A DNA stretch of 52,309 bases, taken from assembly GCA_017935945.1 (NCBI GenBank), contig JAGBGN010000119.1:1-52309 (forward strand), read 5' to 3'. The notes below the pieces were generated by a model. It was not told the DNA's origin, made no database searches, and saw only the letters and a program-made list of their open reading frames with translations. How positions within the stretch are numbered: position 1 is the stretch's first letter; every line of letters begins with the position of its first letter. The DNA comes from Candidatus Methanomethylophilaceae archaeon. Its GTDB lineage: Archaea > Thermoplasmatota > Thermoplasmata > Methanomassiliicoccales > Methanomethylophilaceae. The position numbers and the translations under genes are program-made. This document shows positions 1 through 9,307 of the stretch, piece by piece.

Positions 1-791
1 TACCTCTCGTACTCCTTCATCGCCCTCTCGATCTCCATGTTCTTCTTCTCGACGAACGCGGAGTAGTTCCCCTTGTACTCCCTGGATTTACCGTTCTCGA
101 TCTCCATTATCCTCTGGGAGATCCTGTCCAGGAAGTACCTGTCGTGGCTGATGACGACGACGGCACATCCTGCCGAGAGGATGCTCCTCTCCATCCATTC
201 GACCGTACTGATGTCAAGATGCGACGTGGGCTCGTCCATGATCAGGATGTCGCAGTCATCGGTCTGTACGGTGAGTCTCGCTATCATCACCTTGGACCTC
301 TCTCCCCCTGAGAGGGATGACATCTGACGGTCCATCATCCCGCGTGGGAAGCCGACCTGGTCGAGGATCTTGTTGATGTAGTCCTCCAACTCCAGATCGA
401 ACTTGGCCATCTGGGATTCGAGCATGGCGTTCTCCTCGGCAAGTGCGTTCCAATCTATGTCCCCGCCTGCGATCATGATCTCCTCGATCTCACGCATGCG
501 ACGGACGATCTCCTCGGTCATGCCGTAGGGCTTCCTGAGTACCTCACGGACCGTCATGTTCTCCGAGGCTTCGGCGAACTGTTCCATGTACCCAATCTTG
601 TTCGTCCTGCGGGTGATCTCCCCCGTGTCGGGGGCCTCCATGCCCATGAGAATCTTCAGGAACGTGCTCTTACCTGCTCCGTTGGCACCCACTATACCGA
701 TACGGTCTCCTTTGTTGATCTGGAGACTGACATCCTCCAGTACTTTCACGGGACCGAACGATTTGGAAACAGACTGTGCCTTCAGGAGCAT
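1..791 (-). CDS. ABC-F family ATPase, C-terminal part cut off by the window edge
   Basis: Soluble ABC-F protein; such proteins carry two ABC ATPase domains and no membrane segments, and many act on the ribosome. Translating the complement gives a protein starting MLLKAQSVSKSFGPVKV with a Walker A (GANGAGKST), the signature LSGGERSKV, a Walker B (DILIMDEPTSHLD) and the H-loop SHDRYFLD, followed by the start of the linker; the second ATPase domain lies outside the window. It is a close paralogue of the complete ABC-F gene at 4283, with nearly the same opening residues. An ATG at 803 would add four residues; 791 matches the paralogue. A TATA-like box on this strand at about 812-819 lies close upstream, suggesting a leaderless mRNA. 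Family is certain, cellular role unknown. Confidence 0.93.
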   Translation of the reverse strand, partial: MLLKAQSVSKSFGPVKVLEDVSLQINKGDRIGIVGANGAGKSTFLKILMGMEAPDTGEITRRTNKIGYMEQFAEASENMTVREVLRKPYGMTEEIVRRMREIEEIMIAGGDIDWNALAEENAMLESQMAKFDLELEDYINKILDQVGFPRGMMDRQMSSLSGGERSKVMIARLTVQTDDCDILIMDEPTSHLDISTVEWMERSILSAGCAVVVISHDRYFLDRISQRIMEIENGKSREYKGNYSAFVEKKNMEIERAMKEYER

Positions 792-912
792 GGATGCATC
801 CATGATGGATGCTTATAAAACGCTTGTGAATGGTTGGAATTCCAATTATTATCGTTTAGATACTGTTATCACATTGATAATATTATATAATTGAGATTAA
901 TACATGGTATTG

Positions 913-1467
913 ATGGAACTGGACTACAGCACAATTGTTCGTTCGTTCGACAATCCTGTCAAGGCCAAGATAATCGCAACACTCCACAACAACGGTCCGT
1001 TGACACCGAAGGGCCTCCTCGTTCATCTTAAGAACATGCCTCAGGCGACCCTGTACCGTCAGATTCGCGCGTTGGAGAGTGATGGTCTGTTGGAGATCGT
1101 CCGTGAGGAGAAGAAGAGGGCTGTTGTCGAGAGGACGTACGATTTGAGCAAGATCCTTCAGAAGATGACGGAATCCGTTACCTGCAGGAACGATGTCAAT
1201 GCATACATGGCCATCGTCCGTGAGACGTTCACCATACTGTCGGAGAAGTTCGATGGTTATTCCAGCAGGGAAGGTGCGGACATAATCGGGGATGGATCAC
1301 ATGTGAAGTATGTCCCTATCTACGCAACACGTGAGGAGATGGATGGATTGATCAAGGACATATTCGAATTGATCATCCCCTTCATGAAACCGAAATCGGT
1401 CGACCAGAGGAAGCATCTTGTCGGTTGCATCGTAACACCGTCTGAGGAGGTGGAATGGTATGAGTGA
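913..1467 (+). CDS. Winged helix-turn-helix (ArsR-like) transcriptional regulator
   Basis: 184-residue cytoplasmic DNA-binding protein. The first 80 residues form a winged HTH: a helix with NPVKAKIIATL, a turn at NNGPLTPKGLLVHL, a recognition helix with ATLYRQIRALESDGLLEIV and a basic wing (REEKKRAVVERTY). The remaining 100 residues are an effector or dimerisation part with no recognisable ligand motif. A TATA-like box (tattatataa, 881-890) lies upstream; its spacing favours the ATG at 913 over the one at 904. The stop overlaps the start of the next gene by 8 nt, so the two are probably cotranscribed. Target genes cannot be told from the sequence. Confidence 0.85.
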   Translation: MELDYSTIVRSFDNPVKAKIIATLHNNGPLTPKGLLVHLKNMPQATLYRQIRALESDGLLEIVREEKKRAVVERTYDLSKILQKMTESVTCRNDVNAYMAIVRETFTILSEKFDGYSSREGADIIGDGSHVKYVPIYATREEMDGLIKDIFELIIPFMKPKSVDQRKHLVGCIVTPSEEVEWYE

Positions 1468-1753
1468 ACAGGTTTGCTCCGACATCAAGGTGTCATTTGG
1501 AGCCATGAGGCTCTCCAGGAAGGTTCTGGAGGATGCCATATCGAACGGTAGGAAACATTCCATATCGGTTGCAGGTATACTGTGGGTGGATTCCAATGTC
1601 ACCCCCGATATAGCGGAGAACGGACTGGGGTATGTCATGGTCAACGGTATGATCTGCGGTCCTGCCGATACCAAGGCAGTCATCAGAGAGAAGGAGCATC
1701 GCAGTTCGATCAAGGGCGCTGTCTCCTCCAATAACCGTGCAGAGACCCGGTGA
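1460..1753 (+). CDS. Small protein of unknown function paired with the wHTH regulator
   Basis: 97 residues, overlapping the upstream regulator by 8 nt (translational coupling). No membrane segment or signal peptide. It has the pattern SISVAGILWVDSNVTPDIAE and later YVMVNGMICGPADTKAVI, two similar short beta-rich units, each a hydrophobic strand followed by an acidic or proline turn. Two cysteines (near residues 6 and 66) are not in a metal-binding arrangement. I do not recognise the family. Tight coupling suggests it works with the regulator, for example as a sensor or partner, but that is inference. Confidence 0.7.
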   Translation: MSEQVCSDIKVSFGAMRLSRKVLEDAISNGRKHSISVAGILWVDSNVTPDIAENGLGYVMVNGMICGPADTKAVIREKEHRSSIKGAVSSNNRAETR

Positions 1754-1901
1754 TCAGGTGGTGCACGGGCGTGCGCCTTCCATAGATCCTTTATGACGGT
1801 ATCTGCAATACCCCGAGTTTCCGAGTGTACTGAAGGTACCATTATATAGGGTGGACGTAACCGTTTTAACATATGCTCGCCATCGACACTTCGGTGTTAG
1901 A

Positions 1902-3401
1902 TTGGAAACAGGTGTGCTTATAGCATTCATCATCTACTTCCTGGTCGTTTTGGCGATCGGATTCCTGTTCTTCAAAAAGACGAACGGAATCTCCGATTAC
2001 TTCCTCGGCGGACGTCAGATGAACCCCTATGTCGCGGCACTCTCTGCGCAGGCATCGGATATGAGCAGTTGGTTGCTCATGGGTCTGCCCGGAGCCGTCA
2101 TGCTTCTGGGTCTCGGAGAGGCCTGGATCGGAATCGGTCTTGCAATCGGTTCCTATTGTGCATGGCTCTTCGCCGCTAAGAAACTCAGAAAACACTCCGT
2201 GGTGGCTGGAAACGCGCTCACCATGCCCGAGTTCTTCTCCAACCGTTTCAAGGATGAGAAGGGATACCTCAGGCTCATCAGTTCTATCGTTATCCTCTTC
2301 TTCTTCGTGATCTACGTCGCATCCGGATTCAAGGGATGCGGAGTCGTCCTTCAGACGATCTTCCCCGAGATCTCCCTTGTGATTGCAATGCTCATCGGAG
2401 CGATCATCATCATCGTCTACACATTCATGGGCGGTTTCAAGGCAGTCTGTTGGACCGATTTCATCCAGGGACTCCTCATGCTTGTTGCTGTCGTTGTCGT
2501 CCCCATGGCAGCCATGGGACACCTCGGCGGTTGGTCCGAGGTCAGTGCAGCCCTCGACAATGTCGGATTTGACAACTTCCTGAACATCTTCTATGATGGC
2601 GGAGAGGCTATGTCCTTCATCGCAATCGTCTCTCTCCTGGCCTGGGGTCTCGGATACTTCGGTATGCCCCACATCGTTGTCAGGTTCATGTCCATCAGGA
2701 ACCCCGAGGAGGTCAAGATCGCACGCAGGGTCTCCCTCATCTGGATCGTCATCGCACTCGCAGCAGCCATCATGATCGGAGTCATCGGAAGGGCATACTA
2801 CATGGAGACCTATGGTTCCATGGACGGTTTCGACCCCGAGCACATCTTCATCCTGATGGCCGGTGACATGTTCGTTCCCATCATCGCAGGATTCCTTTAT
2901 GCCGCAGTCATGGCAGCAATCATGTCCACTGCCGACTCCCAGCTTCTCGTGGCTTCCTCGTCCATCACAAACGATGTCCTTGGAAAGAGCAAGAGGTTCA
3001 ACTTCTCCGAGTCCCAGCTCATGTGGATCTCCAGGGGAGTTGTCGCGGTCATCGCAATCCTCGCACTCATCCTCGCACTGTACGGTGGAGACAACATCAT
3101 GGGTCTCGTGTCCTACGCATGGTCCGGATTCGGATCCGCGTTCGGTCCCCTCATGATCCTGTCCCTGTACTGGAAGAGGATGAACCTCCAGGGTGCCATC
3201 GCATCCATGATCACAGGATTCGCAATGGTCCTGTTCTGGGAGAACTTCATGGACTTCACCGGAATCTACTCCCTCCTGCCCGGATTCTTAGCTTCACTCA
3301 TAGTCGGAATCGTCGTCGCACTCGTGACCCCCGCTCCCTCCAAGGAGATCGAGGATGAGTTCGATGCCGCACAGGTCTATGAGGAGCCCATGGGCCAGTA
3401 A
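1902..3401 (+). CDS. Sodium:solute symporter family protein (PutP-like)
   Basis: About 500-residue integral membrane protein of the SSS family, importing a small solute with Na+. The N-terminus LIAFIIYFLVVLAIGFLFF is transmembrane segment 1, followed by SDYFLGGRQMNPYVAALSAQ, the family hallmark, and ASDMSSWLLMGLPGAV as in PutP proline transporters. About 13 hydrophobic segments follow; MAAIMSTADSQLLVASS is the conserved Na2-site region. The start is uncertain: TTG at 1902 gives METGVLIAF, matching the usual family start; GTG 1914 and GTG 1851 are alternatives. A TATA-like box lies at about 1841-1848, so 1851 is unlikely. Resemblance to PutP suggests proline or a related solute, but the substrate is not proven. 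Confidence 0.9.
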   Translation: METGVLIAFIIYFLVVLAIGFLFFKKTNGISDYFLGGRQMNPYVAALSAQASDMSSWLLMGLPGAVMLLGLGEAWIGIGLAIGSYCAWLFAAKKLRKHSVVAGNALTMPEFFSNRFKDEKGYLRLISSIVILFFFVIYVASGFKGCGVVLQTIFPEISLVIAMLIGAIIIIVYTFMGGFKAVCWTDFIQGLLMLVAVVVVPMAAMGHLGGWSEVSAALDNVGFDNFLNIFYDGGEAMSFIAIVSLLAWGLGYFGMPHIVVRFMSIRNPEEVKIARRVSLIWIVIALAAAIMIGVIGRAYYMETYGSMDGFDPEHIFILMAGDMFVPIIAGFLYAAVMAAIMSTADSQLLVASSSITNDVLGKSKRFNFSESQLMWISRGVVAVIAILALILALYGGDNIMGLVSYAWSGFGSAFGPLMILSLYWKRMNLQGAIASMITGFAMVLFWENFMDFTGIYSLLPGFLASLIVGIVVALVTPAPSKEIEDEFDAAQVYEEPMGQ

Positions 3402-3423
3402 ATACGATAAACCATCAAACACA

Positions 3424-3445
3424 GGGGTCGTCTCCGGACGGCCCC
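3424..3445 (+). terminator. GC-rich hairpin after the symporter gene
   Basis: A 9-bp stem (GGGGTCGTC with GACGGCCCC, one G-U pair) and a 4-nt loop lie 23 nt after the symporter stop, followed by a short T-rich stretch. A transcription terminator or mRNA 3' stabiliser is likely. Confidence 0.5.
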
Positions 3446-3510
3446 GACCCATTTCTTGGTAATCTGTCTTCTACTAAATACTATAAAACGGTGATCACTT
3501 CGGGTCATCG

Positions 3511-4137
3511 ATGGGAGACATAGAGGACTACGATACCGTCACCGGTGTATGCGAGGACGAGATGACCCTCAAGGGTTCACGTTTCATAGGGATAGTCATG
3601 CCCTGTCCGGATGAGGGGTGCATACAGCCCAATCTCGCATCGGTCGCCAAGAAGTATCCGAATGCCACCCACTACTGCTATGCCGCGGTCTTCAACGGTT
3701 CGGAGAGGCGTGAGAAGTCCAGCGACAACGGTGAGCCCTCTGGTACGGCGGGTAAACCCATACTCTTCACCATAAAGGGTTCTGAACTGTCCGATGTGAT
3801 GGTCATAGTGGTCAGGTACTTCGGAGGTACCCTTCTGGGAACCGGGGGACTTGTCCATGCGTACACGGAATCATCCAAACTCGCACTCCAGAAGGTCGTA
3901 CGTCATTCCCGCTGCGCTTGCTGTGTTTTCAAATTCACCTTGGATTACTCGTATTACAGTGCATTCGAGAACAAATGCCGCGACCTCATGGCGAAACGTC
4001 CTGAATGCGATTACTACGATCGGGTGGACGTGAAGGTGTGGGTACGCATGGAGAAGAAGGATGAATTCGTCCGTCGTATCACGGATATCACTGAAAGGCA
4101 TGCACGTCTGGTCGAGTATCCCCAGGAATACATCTGA
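3511..4137 (+). CDS. IMPACT/YigZ family (UPF0029) protein
   Basis: 208-residue soluble protein. The N-terminal domain (residues 10-125) carries the family signature: KGSRFIGIVMPC, ATHYCYAAVF, then SSDNGEPSGTAGKPIL and VVRYFGGTLLGTGGLVHAY, the most conserved stretch of the YigZ/IMPACT family. The C-terminal 70 residues form the ferredoxin-like domain often found in bacterial and archaeal members. Eukaryotic IMPACT regulates the Gcn2 pathway; the microbial role is not settled. A TATA-like box (tactataaaac, about 3479-3488) lies about 28 nt before the ATG, consistent with a leaderless transcript. Confidence 0.9.
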   Translation: MGDIEDYDTVTGVCEDEMTLKGSRFIGIVMPCPDEGCIQPNLASVAKKYPNATHYCYAAVFNGSERREKSSDNGEPSGTAGKPILFTIKGSELSDVMVIVVRYFGGTLLGTGGLVHAYTESSKLALQKVVRHSRCACCVFKFTLDYSYYSAFENKCRDLMAKRPECDYYDRVDVKVWVRMEKKDEFVRRITDITERHARLVEYPQEYI

Positions 4138-4282
4138 AGGTCATGTTGATCGATAGATGCGGTTCGGCATGTTGGAATCGATCCATCAGTCGCCACTGTT
4201 CTGGATCCGATTCGGTGGATGGTCGGGTGATCGCACCTGTCGAATGGATGGTAGTTATCAATGAGAAGTCCATCCTCTACCT

Positions 4283-6088
4283 ATGCTCCTCAAAGCCCAA
4301 TCCATAGCGAAGTCGTTCGGTCCCGTCAAAGTCCTAACGGATGTCAGTCTCCAGATCAACCGCGGGGACAGTATCGGACTGATCGGGGTCAATGGAGCGG
4401 GTAAGAGTACGTTCTTAAAGATCATCCTTGGAGAGCTGAAACCCGATACAGGTGAGCTCATCCGCAACACCGAGAGGATAGGATACCTGGAGCAGTTCGC
4501 AGAGGATTCCCCCGATGTCACGGTACGTGAGGTTTTGGGAAGACCCTATGGACACATAGAGAACATCAAGCGTCGTCTCAGGGAGATCGAGGAGCTCATG
4601 ATCGCCGGTGGGGACATCGATTGGAATGCTCTGGCCGAGGAGAATGCCATATTGGAGGGTCAGTTGGCCAAATCGGATATGGAGGATGAGGAGAACCTCA
4701 AGGCGGCACTGGAGAAGGTCGGACTCTCCTCCGACCTCATGGAGAGGACGATGGATTCCCTCTCGGGCGGCGAGAGGACGAAGGTCATGCTGTCCAGGAT
4801 CGTCGTCCAGGCGGATGACTGCGACCTGCTCGTGATGGATGAACCCACATCCCACCTGGACATCAACACGGTCGAATGGTTGGAGGATTACCTCTTGGAC
4901 ACCCATTGCTCCGTATTGGTCATCAGTCACGACAGGTACTTCCTGGACAAGATGGCGACCAGGATGCTGGAGATCGACCATGGTAAATCCAGGGAGTACA
5001 AGGGCAACTACTCCGATTTCATCATGAAGAAGATGCTGGACCTGGACCGTATGGAGAAGGAGTATCGCAAGTACGCAGCCCAGAAGAAGAAGCAGGAGGA
5101 GATCGCCGACAAGCTCCACCGCGACCAGTGGTACCTCACCACCCATAAGACCAGAGAGAAGCTCATATCCAAGATGGAGGAGAAGGAGAAGCCCGAGGAG
5201 AACAGGGAGATCACAGTCAGGATCCAATCCGCCCACAAATCGGGTAAGAACGTCCTCACATGCAAGGACCTCTCGGTTGACCTCGGTGGCAGGACCATCA
5301 TCAGCGGTGTGAACCTCGACATCCACAAGGGAGACAAGATCGGTATCTGCGGTTCCAATGGCGAGGGGAAGACCACGTTGGTAAAGGCGATACTCGGTCA
5401 GATCCCGTCGAAAGGGGAGTTATGGGTAGCTCCTGGTGCGAAGATAGGTTACTATTCCCAGCACCATGACAGGTTGGATATGAAGCTCACCGCAGAGGAG
5501 CAGCTCCTCCAGTTGATTGGGAAGGAGCGCAGAGGTGAGGCAAGGCAGTTGCTTGCCAGGTTCCTGCTGGTCGGTGAGGATGTGGAACGCCCCATATCGA
5601 CGCTTTCCGGTGGACAGAGGGCCAGGGTCGCCATGTGTCTGCTGCTCCTCGATGAGACGAATCTCCTGATCCTGGATGAGCCCACCAACTATCTCGATAT
5701 CCCGGCGAAGCATGCCGTCGAAGAGGCCCTGACCGAATATGACGGTACGATTCTCACAGTAACACACGACAGGTACTTCCTGGACACCACCTGTACCAAG
5801 ATGATCGAGGTCAAGGATGGTCATGTCCGCATGTTTACAGGCACTTATTCCGAGATGAAGGGCAGGCCGAACGTTAGGGAGGTTGTCATGGATGCGGACG
5901 AGTACCGCGTCCTGTCCGCATTCACCAACTGGGTCACCGGTAGGAAGTATGCCAAGGGTGACCGTGTATTGATCACTCCTGCTGAACAGAAGAGTTTCGA
6001 GTGGGCATTGGAACAGGGAAAACTCAAGAAGACAGGTGGACGTCAGAGGAAGAAGGTCAACGTCTCCAAGGATGAGAAGAAGCAGTGA
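4283..6088 (+). CDS. ABC-F family ATPase, complete, two ATPase domains
   Basis: 601-residue cytoplasmic protein. Domain 1 (about 1-240): Walker A GVNGAGKST, signature LSGGERTKV, Walker B LLVMDEPTSHLD. A charged linker (about 245-320, with RKYAAQKKKQEE) is the usual ABC-F interdomain arm. Domain 2 (about 325-530): Walker A GSNGEGKTT, signature LSGGQRARV, Walker B LLILDEPTNYLD, H-loop THDRYFLD. The C-terminus (540-601) has a short domain ending in a lysine-rich tail. No membrane segments, so translation-associated rather than transport. Paralogue of the partial gene at the left window edge. Its 3' end overlaps the convergent EamA gene by 32 nt. Confidence 0.95.
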   Translation: MLLKAQSIAKSFGPVKVLTDVSLQINRGDSIGLIGVNGAGKSTFLKIILGELKPDTGELIRNTERIGYLEQFAEDSPDVTVREVLGRPYGHIENIKRRLREIEELMIAGGDIDWNALAEENAILEGQLAKSDMEDEENLKAALEKVGLSSDLMERTMDSLSGGERTKVMLSRIVVQADDCDLLVMDEPTSHLDINTVEWLEDYLLDTHCSVLVISHDRYFLDKMATRMLEIDHGKSREYKGNYSDFIMKKMLDLDRMEKEYRKYAAQKKKQEEIADKLHRDQWYLTTHKTREKLISKMEEKEKPEENREITVRIQSAHKSGKNVLTCKDLSVDLGGRTIISGVNLDIHKGDKIGICGSNGEGKTTLVKAILGQIPSKGELWVAPGAKIGYYSQHHDRLDMKLTAEEQLLQLIGKERRGEARQLLARFLLVGEDVERPISTLSGGQRARVAMCLLLLDETNLLILDEPTNYLDIPAKHAVEEALTEYDGTILTVTHDRYFLDTTCTKMIEVKDGHVRMFTGTYSEMKGRPNVREVVMDADEYRVLSAFTNWVTGRKYAKGDRVLITPAEQKSFEWALEQGKLKKTGGRQRKKVNVSKDEKKQ

Positions 6089-7007
6089 TCCCGGGATCGT
6101 CCCCCTCCGGTCCGCTCATCATCGGATGGCATCCTTGGAATTGATCCGTGCCCTCCTGTCCAAGACCCGTCCCTATCGTTCCGAAGAGGATCAACACCAC
6201 CCCTGCAATCTGCACAACCAGGATCTGTTCGCCGAGGAACATCATTCCAGCAACAAGAGCGGACAGCGGTTCGAGGTAGCCCCATATCGATATCGTCTGT
6301 GCTTCCAGTTTCGGGATCGTAAGGAAATACATGAAGCATCCAATCCCTGTGTTCAGCACTCCTAGCACCAATATGGGTAACCAATCATCACCATTCACAT
6401 AAGTGGGGAGGTCGGATATCACGATGGAGTATACAAATACCATCAGGAATGCAACCGTCATCTGGATCGATGAGTTTTCGAGGCCACCGGTCACAGTCAC
6501 CTTCTTCCCGCATATCACCATGACTGCGTGTGCAATAGCTGAACCGATCGCATACACGTATCCCATGGGTTCCGATTCAGGTTCCAATGCTTCCATTCAG
6601 ATGAGGGAGGCACCGACCATGACCGTGGTCAATCCAACAATGCCCTTCACTGTCAATCTCTCATTGAAGATCAGTGGGGAGAGGAACATCACGAGGGCGG
6701 GACCACAATAATACAGGATGGAGGACATCCCAACACCGATCATAGTGTATGATTCGTAGAGGAGAATCCAGCTTATGCCCATGGATGCACCGGATGCGAT
6801 CGTGTAAGGTAACTGTCCGATGCACACTGTTGTCCCGCTCTTCCTAGTGATGATCAAGGTCACAATTAACAGGAATAGGCTTCCGACCGCTGTCCTGAAC
6901 AGGACAATCTGGTTGCTCGGAAGGGATATCATTTCCGCGATCACTCCGTTTGTACCGAACAGTATCAACGATGTCAGGAATATGATGAATATGAGCCTCT
7001 GATCCAT
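6057..7007 (-). pseudogene. EamA/DMT-family transporter interrupted by one in-frame TGA
   Basis: Inner-membrane permease of the drug/metabolite transporter superfamily, normally ten membrane helices in two EamA repeats. Here the first repeat (136 residues, ATG at 7007, MDQRLIFIIFL...) ends at a TGA at 6597-6599 just after VGLTTVMVGASLI. The next codon, in the same frame, is ATG and opens the second repeat (179 residues, MEALEPESEPMGYVYAIG...). The break falls exactly in the linker between repeats and both halves are otherwise intact. It may be a recent nonsense mutation or two five-helix proteins made by stop-start reinitiation. It is transcribed divergently from the LysR-type gene, a usual regulator-target pairing. 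A TATA-like box on this strand lies at about 7043-7050. Confidence 0.75.
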
Positions 7008-7089
7008 GTTGATTGGATGATAAAAACTGATGTATATCAAGGATTTTATATCAAAATGTGATGTAATTATGCTTTAAGCGGATGATAGC
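7008..7089. promoter_or_regulatory. Shared divergent promoter of the EamA and LysR genes
   Basis: 82 nt between two divergent starts. It has the dyad ATCA-N5-TGAT at 7050-7062, compatible with the T-N11-A core bound by LysR proteins. It also has two direct copies of TGATGTA (7028-7034 and 7059-7065) and two copies of TATATCAA (about 7033-7040 and 7047-7054). An AT-rich TATA-like stretch at 7043-7052 can serve either strand. Autoregulation plus control of the transporter by the LysR protein is the natural reading (inference). Confidence 0.5.
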
Positions 7090-7965
7090 ATGGAAACGAA
7101 TCTCATGAAGTACAAGGCCTTGTTGACGATTGCCGATGAGGGCAGTTTCACCAAGGCGGCTGAGAGTCTGTCTATGTCTCAATCCGGGATTAGCAGGATG
7201 ATTTCGGACCTGGAAGCGGAATGGGGGTTCAGATTATTCGATAGGGATAGGGGTGGTACCCTCCCCACATCGGAGTTGGTTTCCATCCTGCCGTATGTGA
7301 GATCGTTATGCAGGCAGTTCGATTCCGTCAGAGAGGTCGTGGATGAGATAAACGACCGCCGTCGTGGACACATAAGGGTGGGAGTTTTCTCCAGTGTGGC
7401 AACCTATTGGCTGCCCAGGATGATTAGCAGGTTCAGAGAGGACCATCCCGATACAACGTATGAACTGGTGTTGGGTGATTATTCCGAATTGGAGGAGTGG
7501 GTGAAGATGGGTTTCGTGGACTTCGCATTCTCGCACCCTCCCGAGGATGATTCTCTTGAGTGTATGTTCATCGAAGACGACCAGTACAAGGCAGTGGTTC
7601 CATCCGACGACCCCTCTGTGGGCGAGGGTGTTTTCCGTGCCGAGTATCTGAACGGACGCCCGTTTATCCTCTTGGAGAAGGGTGGTAGGTCCGAGGTTGG
7701 GAGGTACATAGACGAACATCGGTTATGTCCGGATGTCGTGTTCAAGACCTGGGACGACTACTCGATTATGAACATGGTTCAATGCGGTTTGGGAATAGGT
7801 ATACTGCCTGGTCTGATACTGGGGATGATGCCTGAGGGAACTAGGGCAGTTCCATTGGAACCGCCCTTGATAAGGAAGATATGCATAATAAGGAGAAAGG
7901 GGCGCATGCTGCCCCCTTCGTCCGAGTGTTTCCTGGAATACGTGAAGTACCGTAGTTCCGTTTAA
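7090..7965 (+). CDS. LysR-family transcriptional regulator
   Basis: 291 residues. The N-terminal winged HTH (residues 5-62) has the standard LysR pattern: LLTIADEGSFTKAAESLSMSQSGISRMISDLE followed by LFDRDRGG. Here the usual serine-rich recognition helix reads SQSGISRMI. Residues 90-285 form the periplasmic-binding-protein-like effector domain (HIRVGVFSSVATYWLPRMISRF, then DFAFSHPPEDD, then GLGIGILPGLIL). It sits back-to-back with the EamA transporter, whose expression it probably controls in response to a transported compound. LysR regulators are bacterial in origin but common in archaea. TAA stop, one of few here. Confidence 0.93.
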   Translation: METNLMKYKALLTIADEGSFTKAAESLSMSQSGISRMISDLEAEWGFRLFDRDRGGTLPTSELVSILPYVRSLCRQFDSVREVVDEINDRRRGHIRVGVFSSVATYWLPRMISRFREDHPDTTYELVLGDYSELEEWVKMGFVDFAFSHPPEDDSLECMFIEDDQYKAVVPSDDPSVGEGVFRAEYLNGRPFILLEKGGRSEVGRYIDEHRLCPDVVFKTWDDYSIMNMVQCGLGIGILPGLILGMMPEGTRAVPLEPPLIRKICIIRRKGRMLPPSSECFLEYVKYRSSV

Positions 7966-7977
7966 GGTCCATCGTTG

Positions 7978-9189
7978 TCAGGCTTCGCCCATGGATGCGG
8001 CGATCTCATCCGCCAGGTGAGCGAGTTTCTCACGGTCCTCGTCCTTGAGTGAGGATTTGAACACCACGGGTTCGCCGACCAAGGTCATGTCCTTCAGGGC
8101 CTCCGTGCGCTTGCACATGAACTCATGGGATCTGGGTGCCCAGGATCCGTTACCGATGATGGAGTACTTCCTGGCCCTGACGGTCATCGATTCCATGTTC
8201 TCGATGGCTGCAGACATGGCAGGGTGAAGCCCGTTGTTGTACGTGGGTGCGGCGAGGACGATGTTCGAGAATCTGAATGCATCTGATACGAGGTACGAGG
8301 AGTGCCTGCGGGACAAGTCGTGGACGACGACCTTCACACCTTTGGACCTGAGCATGGTCGCCAGGGTGTCGGCGGCATCGGCTGTGTTCCCGTACATCGA
8401 TGCGTATCCGATGACGACACCATCTTCTTCGGGTTCGTAACCGCTCCATTTGACATATTTCCCGACGAATTCTCCGAATCCTCCACGCCAGATGGGTCCG
8501 TGGAGGGGACAGATCATCTTGATCTCCACGGATCCGCTCTTGTCGAGGACTTTCCTGACCTGTGCACCGTATTTTCCGACGATGTTGGTGTAGTACCTGC
8601 GAGCCTCATCCATGTATTTTCCATCGAAGTCCAGCTGATCAGCGAAGACTGCTCCATCCAGGGCACCGAATGTTCCGAATGCATCCGCGGAGAAGAGGAT
8701 ACCGTCCTTGGATTCGTAGGACATCATGACCTCGGGCCAGTGTACCATGGATGCGGAGATGAACGTCAGACTGCGTTTTCCGAGTTCCAGGACGGTACCG
8801 TCCTCCACCACCAGGCGTTTCTCGGGATTTATTTCGAGGAAGTTGGCAAGCATCTCGAACGCCAATCCGCTGGCTACGACGGTGGCCTCGGGGTAGTTCC
8901 TGATGACATCGCCGATGGCCGCACCGTGGTCGGGTTCCATGTGACTTATGACGAAGTAGTCGAGATCACGACCGCTGAGAGCATCTTCGAGAGAGGACAT
9001 GTAGCCATGCGATACGGATTCGTCGCAGGTATCGAGCAGAACCGTCTTCTCATCGAGGATCACGTAGGAATTGTAGGATACGCCTTCGGGAATGGGGATC
9101 TCTCCCTCGAATATGGGGGATCTTCTGTCATCACCGCCCATGCGGATGATCCCTTCGGCAATCGATGTGTTGGTCCCTTTACAAATCAT
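7978..9189 (-). CDS. fprA: A-type flavoprotein (flavodiiron protein, FprA family)
   Basis: 403-residue soluble enzyme that reduces O2 to water (F420H2 oxidase in methanogens) or NO to N2O, protecting anaerobes. The N-terminal metallo-beta-lactamase-like domain (about 1-255) holds the diiron ligands: HMEPDHG (H-x-E-x-D-H), HWPEVMMSYE, SADAFGTFG and CPLHGPIW. The C-terminal flavodoxin domain (about 260-400) binds FMN at YASMYGNTADAAD, with APTYNNGLHPAM later. All expected ligands are visible, so it is probably active. F420H2 as donor is the usual case in methanogens but cannot be read from the sequence. Confidence 0.93.
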   Translation of the reverse strand: MICKGTNTSIAEGIIRMGGDDRRSPIFEGEIPIPEGVSYNSYVILDEKTVLLDTCDESVSHGYMSSLEDALSGRDLDYFVISHMEPDHGAAIGDVIRNYPEATVVASGLAFEMLANFLEINPEKRLVVEDGTVLELGKRSLTFISASMVHWPEVMMSYESKDGILFSADAFGTFGALDGAVFADQLDFDGKYMDEARRYYTNIVGKYGAQVRKVLDKSGSVEIKMICPLHGPIWRGGFGEFVGKYVKWSGYEPEEDGVVIGYASMYGNTADAADTLATMLRSKGVKVVVHDLSRRHSSYLVSDAFRFSNIVLAAPTYNNGLHPAMSAAIENMESMTVRARKYSIIGNGSWAPRSHEFMCKRTEALKDMTLVGEPVVFKSSLKDEDREKLAHLADEIAASMGEA

Positions 9190-9307
9190 ACTACCTGGAT
9201 GGTGTGAAGCATTATCAAAGTTCTCAGGGATGGTCCAATGGTATGAAAATGATTATTGTCCATCCAACATGAACAGTGTTTATAATCTGTGATGGTGTAA
9301 CATGATT

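Noticed and set aside
6597-6599. TGA read as a sense codon (Trp or Sec) in the EamA gene
   Set aside because: TGA is the stop of about 42 genes in this window, and no SECIS-like hairpin or selenoprotein motif is seen.
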